From Larix kaempferi (taxonomy: Eukaryota > Streptophyta > Pinopsida > Pinales > Pinaceae), in contig BSBM01002082.1 in assembly GCA_027924585.1 (NCBI GenBank), positions 496,001 to 560,000 on the forward strand: a DNA stretch of 64,000 nucleotides, read 5' to 3'. The translations under genes and the position numbers were made by a program. Every line of letters starts with the position of its first letter. Position 1 is the first letter of the stretch. Of this stretch, positions 35,190-46,500 are shown one piece after another. The notes beneath the pieces were generated by a model, which was not told where the DNA came from, did no database searches, and saw only the letters and a list, made by a program, of their open reading frames with translations.

Positions 35190-37339
35190 AACAGTGTTTC
35201 TCCTAAAGGTATGCTAAAAGAAAAGCAGTCCAGAAAAAACCCTACTCAAACTAAGGCAACAAGCAAACTTATGTGATAGAGTGGATTCAAAAGTATGGAA
35301 CCTCACGGGATTATCCAGGCATTGCAAACCGCAATGTACTGTAGGGTCCAACAATATGACGCGACAAGGAGGATTGGGACCGTACCCTTTCCTGCATACC
35401 TGATTACCTGGATAGTACATGCGTGCTAATCTCGCCGAGTGCTATTCTCGGTGTATTGCTTTGCCAAGACGGACAAATGGTTAACTCGGTTGGTTTCACG
35501 AATCCTAATGGTGTCTCCCGATATACACAAGGTACGTGGGAGCTCAAATCCGTAGTGGTGCTGTCTAATGCACAGCCATTGGCACGAGACCTTTCGATAT
35601 ACGTTTCGAGTACGTGATACACCCTTCGATATACGCCAAGTACGGATTATGGTACTTGGTGGGTATGTGAAGGAGCTCGATATACCGATGTACGTGGAAG
35701 ACTACAATACCCCTGGCCTATAGTGCTAGAAAATAACGATAGCTGCCACGCTTAACGACACCAGAACACGTCTCTAACTTACACACAAGTTGCTAAAAAA
35801 TTTTACCTAGTTCTACCGTTAATTTTATCTTGGACGGTTAGGTGAATGCTTGAGGTGAGTACATAATCGGAAGCATAATGCAAGCCCTAGCTACATGCAC
35901 AAAATATTCTTTTCTTTCGATGAATTCTAGCTATGGAAAGGAGAAAGCTTTTTCCCAATGGTATTGCCAAAACAAACTCAATGCAACACAATTCCCAATG
36001 CAAACAAATTTGGCAATGAAAGTATTCTTTTCCTTTTCAACAAAACAAAAAAGTACACAACACAACTAAACCAAATCAAAACAACTTTTTCTTTTCTTCT
36101 TCTTTTCAAAGTAAAATGACACTAAGTGATGAAAAGAGAGGATTCTGAAGTGAGAAATGCAAGCTTTTCAATTTCAACTTCGATGATCTAAGAGCAACGA
36201 GAATTAAAAATGCATCTATCTCTCCTTAGCATGGAATTAATCTTGCAAAAATCAAAACGTGCTTTGAGTTTTTCAAGAAAATGAGCAATCCATAATTCGA
36301 GAAAAACATAATAGATCATACATTCATTCAATTTTTGCAAAACGTAAACAAGAATTTTCCAATGTACAACAATCTTTCTTCAATAATTTTTTTGAGAAAC
36401 AATGGGAAAGAAGCACTTTTAAATTTTTCAATGGATGCATCAAAGAATAAACTTGATAACAACTTTGCTTTCAGATTTAAATGACTGAAAAGAAAACACT
36501 ACTTGCAGTACTCATACATTCAGAAAGCTCAAGAAAAGACAAGCACTCAACCAAGCTGAAAAACACACTTGACTCAAAATCAAGCAGCAACAAGCAAACT
36601 AAGCAAGCAAAGCTCAAAAAAAATTTAAACGAGGTTTGGAGGTTGATCCGATGCAAGGATCAGATCAGGGATGGAAGGAAGGGAATGCAAGAGTAAATGG
36701 ATGAAGGTGGAGGAGACTAAAGTATCGATCACTACTGATTTCAAACTTGTCCAAGACGAAACCCAAAGTCAATCCAAATGAAACCAAATGCTCAACACAC
36801 AAATACAAAATAGGGTCTTTGGCTAGATCTAGCAGCATAGAGGGAGTTCATACATCAGACCAAGGTTCAAACTGTCAAATGAGGGAAGGGATGCCAGTAT
36901 GCCAATTTTTGACAGATCGACGCACTCTGTATTCACGCACAGTGCGACGTCGCAGTTTTCCTTCACAGGAGGTGCGACGATGTCGCAGTATACCAATGTA
37001 AAGGATGTGACGGGTGACTAACGGGTGAAGAACAGAAGCTCAGAATGACACAGTGTCGCTCTTTTTCCACTGCCCAGGTGCGACAGGCGAGGTCTAGATT
37101 CAAAAATGAACCAGATCTCTCAACAATGAACCAAAAACAAGCTTGAAAATGAGTTGTACAAACTCAGAGGAAGAAGATCATAATCTTTAATGCAAAGATC
37201 TAATAGTGAAATCAATCCTAAGAAGTAAATGGAAAAAAATGATAAAAGAGGCTTGTGTCAAGTAATCAACTGAAAATGACTCTCAGATTAATGACTACTA
37301 AACAAAACAAACACTACTCCCCAGTATGGTCGGCAGATT
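35190..37339 (-). other. gypsy-2 5' leader
   Basis: Long untranslated stretch between the 5' LTR and gag. No convincing tRNA primer site was found beside the LTR (minus strand reads AATCTGCCGACCATACTGGG). It contains TGCGACGTCGCA (36943-36954) and TGCGACGATGTCGCA (36973-36987). Small frames inside show no motif. Confidence 0.55.
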
Positions 37340-38242
37340 TGTTACCGGATAATCCACTCGAGCGGACGCGAACAGGAACTCCCTAGCTCAATGTGAGTCT
37401 AGAACAAATAAAACAGACTACAAGTGCATTTCCTAGATCTACTTAAGGACCAAGTACTAGATGTCTTACCTTTCTATTACGCAATCCTTTCTCCTGAATG
37501 TTGCTCCACGTACCACGATTGTCAGATCCAAGTTGCAAGACCTGTCAAGACACAGAAACAAGAGAAATGAGTGAAGAGCATCTATACAATAAGCGATCTA
37601 AGTAAACAGTTAAGTAGGTAAACTACACAATATCATTACACATGAGAACAATATTGGTGGAAAGCATTTGTATTACTGTAAATAGAGGAGTACATGATAG
37701 AGATATAGAACTACAACCAAAGACTTAACGCAGTAGCCCTTCTCCGACCAAGCCAATTGCCATGTCGTTCTAAGGAAGTATGAGCTCTCCAATAGGTGAA
37801 TGGAGGTGTCTTAAGAGAGATTTCACCAACATGTAGATACCATAGCCTTCCCCCCTTCAGAATGGGAGTGAGCCTCACTTATATAGGACTAAGTGGATAG
37901 GGTATGGATAGGATAGGTTGAGAGATGGTAGGAGAGAGATAGGGGATCTTCCCAAAGAGTTAGGGGTCGAGTACCAACTCTCCTAGAGGTCAGGGATAAG
38001 CCTCTAAATGAGCAAGTTTCGAGAAGGATCTCGAATAGGCTATTTTTGCCCATTAACAGAACTCGTCGTACCCTGCAGTGGAGCATACCGCGACGTCGCA
38101 TGTCGCTAATGTTCAACCTGCGACGACCTCTCAAAAGATTGCAGAAATGAGTGAAAAATCCTCCCAAATGACAATACTTAGTCCAGGTGACTTCAGGGAT
38201 GTATACACTGAATCTAATGATGAGTAGATTTTGGGTGTAACA
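37340..38242 (-). repeat. gypsy-2 5' LTR
   Basis: 903 bp copy of 22779-23680. TATA-like CTATATAAG on the minus strand at 37878-37886 is conserved in the other LTR. Confidence 0.94.
37878..37886 (-). promoter_or_regulatory. TATA box in gypsy-2 5' LTR
   Basis: CTATATAAG on the minus strand, about 360 bp into the LTR. Confidence 0.55.
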
Positions 38243-38247
38243 TCATA

Positions 38248-38672
38248 GCACAGAATTCATTCATAATAGCCAGGAAAGCTCTCACGGGAAATCTATGAAA
38301 AGTGCAGAAATAGTTCAACAGTTAATCAACAAGACTCCATGCAAAATGTTGTGCCAGCTTCCACAGGCCAAAACGATTTTCCATTGATGTAGCAGAAATA
38401 GTTCCTTTACAAGACAGAAAATAATTTCACCTGCCAAAAGTCCTTTATCTCTTCTTCTAATTAGCTATATATAGCTTTACAAGAAGTGCCCAGAGTTGCC
38501 ACCTATACCCTAACCATTTATATTCCTCTAATTTGTCTTGTAGTGCTGAATATTACATAAGAGAAACATCTCAAATATTTTGCAACAACCGGAGTTAAAA
38601 ATTACAAGTCATTTAATATTCTAAAGGTATATACAAAAATAAACGTTCATGATGCCAGCTAGCGGATGCAAG
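38248..38672. other. Spacer right of gypsy-2
   Basis: No gene seen. Holds a 14-bp perfect palindrome AGCTATATATAGCT at 38463-38476, TATA-like on both strands but with no gene placed to use it. Confidence 0.4.
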
Positions 38673-41600
38673 CTATCCCTGAGCCGGCTCCTTTGGTGAC
38701 TGAGGTGCTTCTAGGATCGTTGGGGTTTCTTCTTGCACTACTGCAATGGTTGGGCCACTCTCTGATGTGGTAGCTTGGCTGGCTACCAATACCTTCTCCA
38801 CCTCTGCTATATGAATTCCCCAGTGATTTGTGTCCCTTACAATATTTGTTCCAACCAGGGGACTCATGAATCTGAGAGATATTTCTTGCTTGGCCAATTC
38901 TTCTGCTAAGACGGTTGTTTTAGCTGTAGTGACCCGGAGGCTTTCTTCTAGGCTGTGTTGATGAACAACAGCTTAGCTGATAAATTGGCGTAGATATTCT
39001 GCTGTCAAGGTGTCCAGCTTCTTCACATATTCACTCTCTGCCTGGAGCTCTATACTTAGATTAGCTAAATACTGTGCTTTATCCGGGAACTCTTCTATCC
39101 TTTGGGGCATGGCTATTCGGCAGCTTTCCTGTGTGTTCCGGATTTGAGAGTACACAGTCTTGTACTACTCATAAGTGGCTGAGGCTACGGTGGCCAACTT
39201 TACTCCGCAGTCTTTAGAATACTCTAAGGTGCATATATCTGCCTTGTATTCAACAACAGACTTAAGGGGAAGGGTTGCTGGGAACCCAAACTTCCATTCT
39301 CTCCATTCGATGTGCTTTTTAATCTCCCCACTGATGCGTGAGTGTTTCCTCATGATCCTGGTGGCTTCAACATTGACTTCCTTGACTTTGGTCATGACTG
39401 CTCTTAGTCTGTATACTTCCTCTACCATGAGTTCTCGGAATCCATAGGTCTCTCTTAGTATTCCATAAGCTTGCTCGTGGAAGGGGATGATGTCTCCCAC
39501 TTTGTTGTTTTCCAACTCCAATTGTTTTTCTAACGATTCATTTTCTCCTTGCAACTTCTCAATGTGCTCCTTCAAGTCATCAATCTCTTGAAGGTTGTCA
39601 AATTTATCCGATTCGAGCTTCAAATTCTTATCTTTAAGTTCTGCATTTTCTGCTTCTAATATTCTCATTTGTATTGCCAGAGCTCTCCTATCAACCTCCA
39701 ATTGTTGGAGTGATTTATTTAATTCTTCCTTTTGAGATGTGAGAGCATTATTCTTCTCGATCATCAGATTTGTATAGTTCTGCTCCTTAAGTAAAGCTTC
39801 CTAAAGTTGTTGTGCCTTCTCCTTTTCTTCATCCAACCTATCTCCCAATATGTTCACATTGTCTATAGTTTCCGTAACCATGGCTATGGAGATGGATGCT
39901 AGGATCCTAGCAGCCTCTTCTATTTTCAGCATGACCGTGGTCTCATGTGTGGTGATGATGTCTGGCCAAAAAGGTCTTGTCAATTTGGAACCTGTCTCTT
40001 TGACAATGGTCTTTCTTTTCTTGTTGTAAGCAAAGTTTTGCCAATTAGAAACTGTGTTGCCTTTATAGGGTGTAAAAGGGACAATGGGTAGATCACTTAT
40101 GGGGGAATCCACATCCAAATTTTGCAGGTCTGGGCTTTTGGGATCAGTATCCTCTTATGACTTCTTTTCTTCCTCCTCTTTCTTTCATGCCTCTTCCTCC
40201 TGCACTTTCCTTAATGCATCCTATCGATCGTGCCCTGCAATCTTTTCCACTCTAATTCTCTCTTCTTCTTCTTGCCTCCTTGACTCAGCTTCAGTTGCTT
40301 GGGTTCTCAAATTCTCCTCTTCTATACGTTTTTCTTCTTCAATTTTCCTTGCTTGTTCTAAAAGCCTTTGATCTTCTACGGCATCCTTTTCTTTCTGTGA
40401 ACCTGTTGCCTTCACAACATTAGAGCTTGAGCTAGCCCCTTCTTTGCCCATTTGGAAAATTTGTAGCTCAGTCATATTCCTGATTCCTCTATATGCTTCC
40501 TCTTGTGAATCAAAAAATTTGGCATACTCATAGGGAGTGGAGAGTTCTTTGCAATGTTGCGCAACTTTTCCCTGTCGATCGTCCCTGTGGAAAATCCTTT
40601 CTCCAAAGTGGAAGCTCCTCAATTCTACAACAAACTCTTTTACAGTTGCAATTCCTGAAAACTTGTAGGCCCCAACATAGAAGGGTAAGGGTGGAAAAGT
40701 GGCTTTCTTGGCCTTATACAGGGTAGTACCCATTCCATCAATGAACACATGCCTTACCATCTCCTTGTGGACTATGTAATCTGTAGCATTCCTTGGGAGA
40801 ATATATGGGGCTTAAGAACCTCCGTACATTCTGATGTAGGTACCTTCTGGAGAGAAATAGAAATCACCATACTTTTACAAGGCTTCCATGGCATTTTCAG
40901 ACAGACAATTGGGTTCTTCATTAATATCAACTGATAAAGGGGCATTATGAACTCCTCACAAATGAGCTTGTAATTCCTCTTGTAATTTTGAGCCCAAAAG
41001 ATCTTGTAAGCTATGAACACGGAGCCTTCTGTTGAGTTCCATATGCATCCCAACTTGGGGAAAGGGAATTTTGCCACGATACAATCTATGAGGTATGAAG
41101 CCATATAAAATTCTGCCTTCCTTTCCACTAGCCCTTCTTTAGCCACTATTATTGCTGATGACAGGCTGTCTGAAAGAATATCAGCCCAATTGAAGATCGT
41201 CCCTTTGAAAGCAACATAATGTATGATAGGGACCCACTGCAGCATAAAAATCATCCCGTCAGGCCTCCCAAAGATTCTGCTTAGCATGAGAGCGATCAGT
41301 CTGAAGGGAGGCCTCAGATTCTGGATTTCATATTCTTCAATGTTTTTTCTCCTGAATTGCTTGCCTGAAATTAACAACCTTCTTGCCATGTCTAGTTTAT
41401 CCATGTGGATCTCTTGCAACCATGCATCATCGAGCCGCTGCTGTGCTTTGGGTAGCTTGTAGGCTGTTGAAATGTAAGATGGGTGAAATGAAGCGAAGGC
41501 ATTCCCTGTGCTATCTGCTATGACTCTAGTTTCGGTGTTGGCATGCTGTAGCACCCATCCGATTACCTCTGAGCATGGGAAGAGTTTTGGACGTGTGGCT

Positions 41601-41812
41601 GCTTTGGATATACAGGAGTTCCGTATATTTTGATATAAGCATTCTTCTTCAAGGAGAGATTCAGGGAAGTCCTGATCTCTTATCATGCGGTAGACATCAC
41701 CCCATTTTACTTCCCGAGGCACGTTTGTAGTGCATTTGGTGTCTTGGATCATTGTCTCCATTCTGGTGCTTTCATCGAATGCCTTTGTTCTCCTCTTGCC
41801 ACCTTTAGCCAT
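38673..41812 (-). pseudogene. Unrecognised gene remnant with coiled coil
   Basis: A minus-strand coding trace of about 1050 codons that I do not recognise. The first part (41812 to about 40955) begins MAKGGKRRTKAFDEST and includes FRLIALMLSRIFGRPDGMIF, FNWADILSDSL and YMASYLIDCIVAKFPFPK. Near 40955 the frame changes by about one base; the second frame runs to 38673 with GDFYFSPEGTYIRMYGGS, VHKEMVRHVFIDGMG, a Glu/Arg-rich helical stretch (about 40220-40380) and a strong coiled coil (39500-39764). In the second frame nearly all stops (40804, 40218, 39801, 39165, 38973 and neighbours) are TAG or TAA where Gln is plausible, plus one TGA. It might be an extra gene of a large retrotransposon (transposase-like fold possible) or a host gene copy; neither is shown. 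Confidence 0.6.
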
Positions 41813-42815
41813 TCTGGGAATCCTGTTAAAAAATTAACGTGAATAAGCATGCATGGCATAATGTTGAAACCCCAAAATAATGTCCATTAGATAATTTCTT
41901 CATTTCAACCAAAACTTCTGAACATGTTCCTTTCACATATCAATTCAAAAACTTGTGAAAGCATTAATTAGGTTATCCTAGCGGTCGCTGTGGTGATTAG
42001 GAGTTATGACTGCCAATTGATAAAAGTTGGTCCAGGTGCTTAAGTTCTTGGAAACATAAAACTGACCGGTGTGCAAGTGCGGAAGATGCCAAATTATAAT
42101 AACAGAGACGCCCATGATTAGGTGTGAAACCAAAAGGCAGAAAAGGTCAAGCAGGTGACGAATAGATGCATCATTTTAAACTGTGGGAGCCTTGGGGCCT
42201 TTTACGTCTATGCTTAGGGTTGCTTAACAAACATCTCTTAGGTTGGGGGGTAATATGTCGTTCGGGACCATGAAGAACAAGCTCCATACTAATGACGAGA
42301 GCTACCGTAGTAACAGAACGGCCTTGCGTAGAAAAAATGGCCCTAGACACGACCGTGATTACGAAGACGAGACTAGGCAGCATGATACTCTGCGTCAAGT
42401 GCACAAAGGGTCGACAATGGGTGTAATTGTTCCGGGAAAACATCATGGCTTAGAAAAGGACAAAAATGAAACGACGAAATATCATTTTAAGTAGGAACAT
42501 ACATCCTACAGAGCCTGTGAATGTACTTACTTGGAAACGAATGGCATGGTGCTGACGATTGTCGAAGGACCTGTGACTTTGTGTCTTCAAACGATAATGG
42601 ATGCTTTGTAGCTCAAACGGGATGGAGAAACAATCCAGGTGATGAAAAAACAATGACTTTCCAACAGGGTTTCACCCCCATATATTCGAATTGGTACATG
42701 CGAAACCTTAATGCGGTGGTTGCATGTCATTAACGGGTTTTAATTTTGCGTGCGGCTAAGTCAAATAAAAAAAAATTCAAATAAATGCAACCATCAAACG
42801 CGGGAGGGTTATGTT
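41813..42815. other. Unassigned sequence
   Basis: No coding motif, RNA gene or terminal repeat recognised; less AT-rich in 42240-42480 than around it. Confidence 0.4.
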
Positions 42816-42819
42816 AACG

Positions 42820-43256
42820 CTTCCAACCCACACGGGAAGAAAAGCTGAAAATGGTTCGTCGTTGCGGGGAAGTTGTGCAAAAGCTTCCGCGAATAAGTCA
42901 TGTATCGCGGTGGACTTAAGCAAACTTTTCCGCTTTCGCGAGAAATTTGGCCAAGTTCTTCCGAAAATATGCCAAGGTTTGCGAGGCAGAAGAAAAAGAC
43001 GAGTCTCTCCAAAAAACTTGTTGATGCATTTCCGACGCTTGCGGGAGAGTTAGATGAAAGCTTCCACCATAGCAGAAGGATTTAACGAGTTTGTTCCGCT
43101 GCGAGCTTGTTTGAATAAACGTTTCGCTTTTTTCGGAAACTTTGAGATAAATTTTCCACTGCAGCTTGACTTGGCCTTCTCTTTCGTTGTTTCGGAAGAC
43201 TTGGGACAACTCTTTTGCTATTGCGGAAAAATTATCTCAAAGCTTCCGCCATTGCG
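42820..43256. repeat. Degenerate array of short hairpin motifs, ~32-bp spacing
   Basis: About a dozen copies of a motif like GCTTCCGC-n-TTGCGGGAA at roughly 30-35 bp steps, for example CTTCCGCCATTGCGGG at 43239, TTTCCGACGCTTGCGGGA at 43028, TTTCCGCTTTCGCGAGAAA at 42928 and CTTTTGCTATTGCGGAAA near 43210. Each can pair with itself. Confidence 0.6.
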
Positions 43257-43420
43257 GGCCGAAAGACTGAGTTTTACTTGGGCAAAAAGACGAAACTCAA
43301 AAATTCTAAGGCAAATTAAGATCAAAAGAAACTAAGTCACTGGATGCCAAGATGTTGCAAAACTTTTTTAAGGCAAACATATGCAAATAAGAGGAGGGGC
43401 CCCAATATTTTTCAAAAAAT

Positions 43421-43432
43421 AAAAGGGGGGGG
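43421..43432 (+). other. Possible polypurine tract of an unplaced plus-strand element
   Basis: AAAAGGGGGGGG is followed by TGTTGTACCAACAAC, the form of a tract plus LTR start. Only 130 bp follow before gypsy-3 begins, so no matching second LTR could be found. Confidence 0.35.
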
Positions 43433-43562
43433 TGTTGTACCAACAACAAATTGATAAGTAGGTTGAGTGGATCAGGTTGGATAAGATTTTTGTATGAAAG
43501 ATCAAACATTTATCTGGATAATCAGCAAAATTTCATAGTTTCAGGGGCATTTACTTTGAAGG

Positions 43563-46500
43563 TGTTCTCCGCCGAGATGCACACCAGCAGCAGAAATCTT
43601 TCGAAAGTTGTTCCCTCACTACAAGTGGAGAAGGTGTGGCCTTGGGGGCAAGCAATGAGCTAGGTACTGTCACCTAAATCCCAACTCCTCCATTTAGGCT
43701 AATTCCTAACGAAGCCAAGGGGGGTAGTCCCTACAAAGAGTTTAACTATGGTTCAATGTGTTTTTAAATGTTTTAATGTGTGGTGATGCGGATGGGTATT
43801 TTTTAGGATTTTTTTGAATAATGAAAGACACAGTGATACTTTGAATAAGACACAAGATAAATGAGCAATCCACGTTGCAATTTAAGATAAGAGATACATT
43901 GATTCACAACCACTTTAGGAAATCCTTAGGTACAAGTCACTCATATATGGAAATTAACACATGGTACTCCGGATAGATAATAAGCAAAATAAAATATATG
44001 ATCGAGGACCAGTACCTTATGGAGTAAAAAAATGCTTGAGTGCTTGGGTTGCTTGATACAAGTGTTCGAGAGATATTGTTCGTGAGATTGTTTTGCAAGT
44101 TATCTTGGTAAATTAAAAGTTTTAATGGTCTTGATTATTAGGATAAGATCACAAGGTAAACAAAGAGACCGGAAATACTTTCAGTGGCTATTCACAGTGA
44201 TCTGAAGGATCGTCCAGTTATCAAGAGGATAAGTGTCCACTGTTTAAACCACCCTCGAAGTCTGAACAATGGCACTCTGGCTCCACCTCCCAGAATAGCA
44301 CTTTAAGTATTTTATCGAAAGGAAACGCCGGTTTGTTGGTTGTGGGGTGAAAATTTTATTATGTTGTAGAAATTATCAAGTCTAACACCTTTCTGAGTAC
44401 TAGCCCAAACCTTTCAGGTTGGCAAAGCATACGGGTGTTAGATAGCAACCAAGATAAATTATTATGGGAGTGTGAGTTGAAATATTTTATTGTTGTTTAA
44501 GCACACAGTTCAACTCTCCGATAGAGAGTGCTCTTGACTTCGTTTTATGACAAGGTTCAAGAGACTTATTTTAATCTAATGTGCCTAATGCAAGGGGGAA
44601 AAGATGCAAACTAAAAATGCTCTCCGACAGAGAGTGCTCTTGACTTGGGTTATTTCAAGTTCAAGAGACTTTGTTTTTTTATTAGAATAGAGGCAGCTTG
44701 CATAAAAGAAAAGTGCACTTCTGAAGTAAAACATTTGATAAATATGATAACAAAAGTATGCTTTCTAAGGCCAAGATTAACCAACTAATCTAAGAAATAA
44801 ACAACAAGTGGGGTCAACCTCCAAACAAGGTGACCACTAGAACCACCAGTCCTTGAGAAATTCCAGCTAGCTAAATTTCGACAAGGAGTCTAATGGGGAT
44901 AGAGAAGCCGCCACAAAATAATGTGGCCCTCGGGATGAAATCCCAAGGTTGCTAACTCAAGTCAAAACTTGGAAGAGAATTTAATCTAAGTACAGAAATT
45001 GAACTTTAATCTAGATGACTTGAAGTAAAACTAATCTAAGCATGCATGAAACAAACTTCCCCAAATGGGGAAGGAGAAAAGATGTGTGGGAGGCCTTATC
45101 CCACCTAGCCTTTTTATTAATTGATTACAAGTGCCTTGAGAATCTAACCCTTGTAAGGACTTTTGAGATAAAAATAAAACTTTAGAAAACAAATTGAAGT
45201 AAGCCTTTGAATGCGTTTACAAAGGATAACAAATGATGTTTTAAAGTCTTGGATCGTCCTTATGGCTTGTTGAATTTTTGCTTGGCTTTGATCTTCTTAC
45301 TTCAATGAATTTTCAAGCTCTTTTCATCTGTCAAACACCTACACAAAAGAATTCACTTCAAAAGTACCCATTATGCATTAGGCAAAAAATAATCAAACTT
45401 GAAACTAATCCTAGAAAAATAAATATTTTTTAGAGTAAAGATTTTCACTTTAAAAGAGATCTAATTACCAAATGCAAACTTTAAAAAAAGACAAAAGGTA
45501 AAGTAAATCTAACATTTTTTATGAGATCTAGGAAAGCCTAACTATTAACCTTTTAAAACATGAAACTATTAAATAAAAACCAATGCTAACTACTATCTCT
45601 TTTAACAAAATTTTAAAGTGTTTTATGTTATGAACTAGGGCCTTTTGGAGGATGGACAAAAGGGATTAAAGGAGCAAGGAAGTAGGAGGAAAGGAGATGA
45701 AAACGAAATGGAGAAGGAGTGACGAAAAGCCAAAAACGAAGGGAAAGAAAGATGGAAGAATGGGGTGGACGAAAGGAAGGCTAAGGGATAAGCAAAAGGG
45801 GAGACGAGAGTAAAGAGGGGAAGAAAATGAAGGGAAATGAGGATGAGAGATAGGAGAAGTGGAGATGAATCTAGGGCAAGATTAGGAAGAAAATAGCTTA
45901 GCAAATCAAGTGAAAGAGGGATTCAAGGAGAAAACTAGAGAGTTGGAAGAGAGAAACTCATAGATCCAAGTAACCAAGTTTGATAGAAAACCGTTGTTGA
46001 TGGAGGAAGAGGCAAGTCTCTTTGATGTGTTTCTTTTCTTGAAAAGAGAAGAGCTTTGGGAACCTGCAAAAGAAATTGATTAGGTAGTAAAAACCACTGA
46101 TGAGCAAAGAATAGCTTAATCTCTAAGCCGTTCTCCACCTTGGAAGATCCCTGCAAAACCCTTGTTCTCAAATAGACAAAACCGAACAATATACTTCTAA
46201 ACAAAGTTAGAACATAGATTGAAAATTGAATTGCATAAATAAAGAGACAAGGTGAGAGAGATATCACCAAGACAATGTGAAAGAAAACCCCAAGTACTCC
46301 TGCATGGACCTCCAAAGTCACTTCTTTATTCAATAATTCAAACAAATATTACACTGAGAATTTGGCAGAGTGTTCATGCTCAAAATCTCCATCAAAATCT
46401 CCATCTTAAGAGAGGAGGAATACCTCTATTTTTATAACAAAACACAAAAACTAAGCCAACCTAAATCGAATTGGCACAAAGGAATCCAATGGCAATGAGT

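Larger units (their letters stand above)
22779..38242 (-). mobile_element. Ty3/gypsy element gypsy-2, Tat-like, 15.5 kb
   Basis: Minus-strand element with 902/903-bp LTRs whose ends form the inverted pair TGTTAC/GTAACA. Order on the minus strand: 5' LTR, 2.1-kb leader, gag, protease, RT, RNase H, integrase, second RNase H, antisense mobile-domain gene, 3' non-coding part, polypurine tract, 3' LTR. TCAT occurs directly outside both ends (TTCAT left, TCATA right), so the duplication is imperfect by one base. Domain order RT-RNase H-integrase defines Ty3/gypsy; the extra RNase H and antisense gene suggest the Tat lineage. Confidence 0.93.

Noticed and set aside
37300-37339. A clear tRNA primer site in gypsy-2
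   Set aside because: The minus strand next to the LTR (AATCTGCCGACCATACTGGG) did not match any primer site I know with confidence.
42820-43256. CRISPR-like repeats with spacers
   Set aside because: Motifs are too variable and spacing too irregular, and no associated genes exist; described instead as a hairpin array.
45635-45904. Leu/Ser/Phe-rich minus-strand frame of 89 codons
   Set aside because: Opposite strand of the purine tract; composition artefact.
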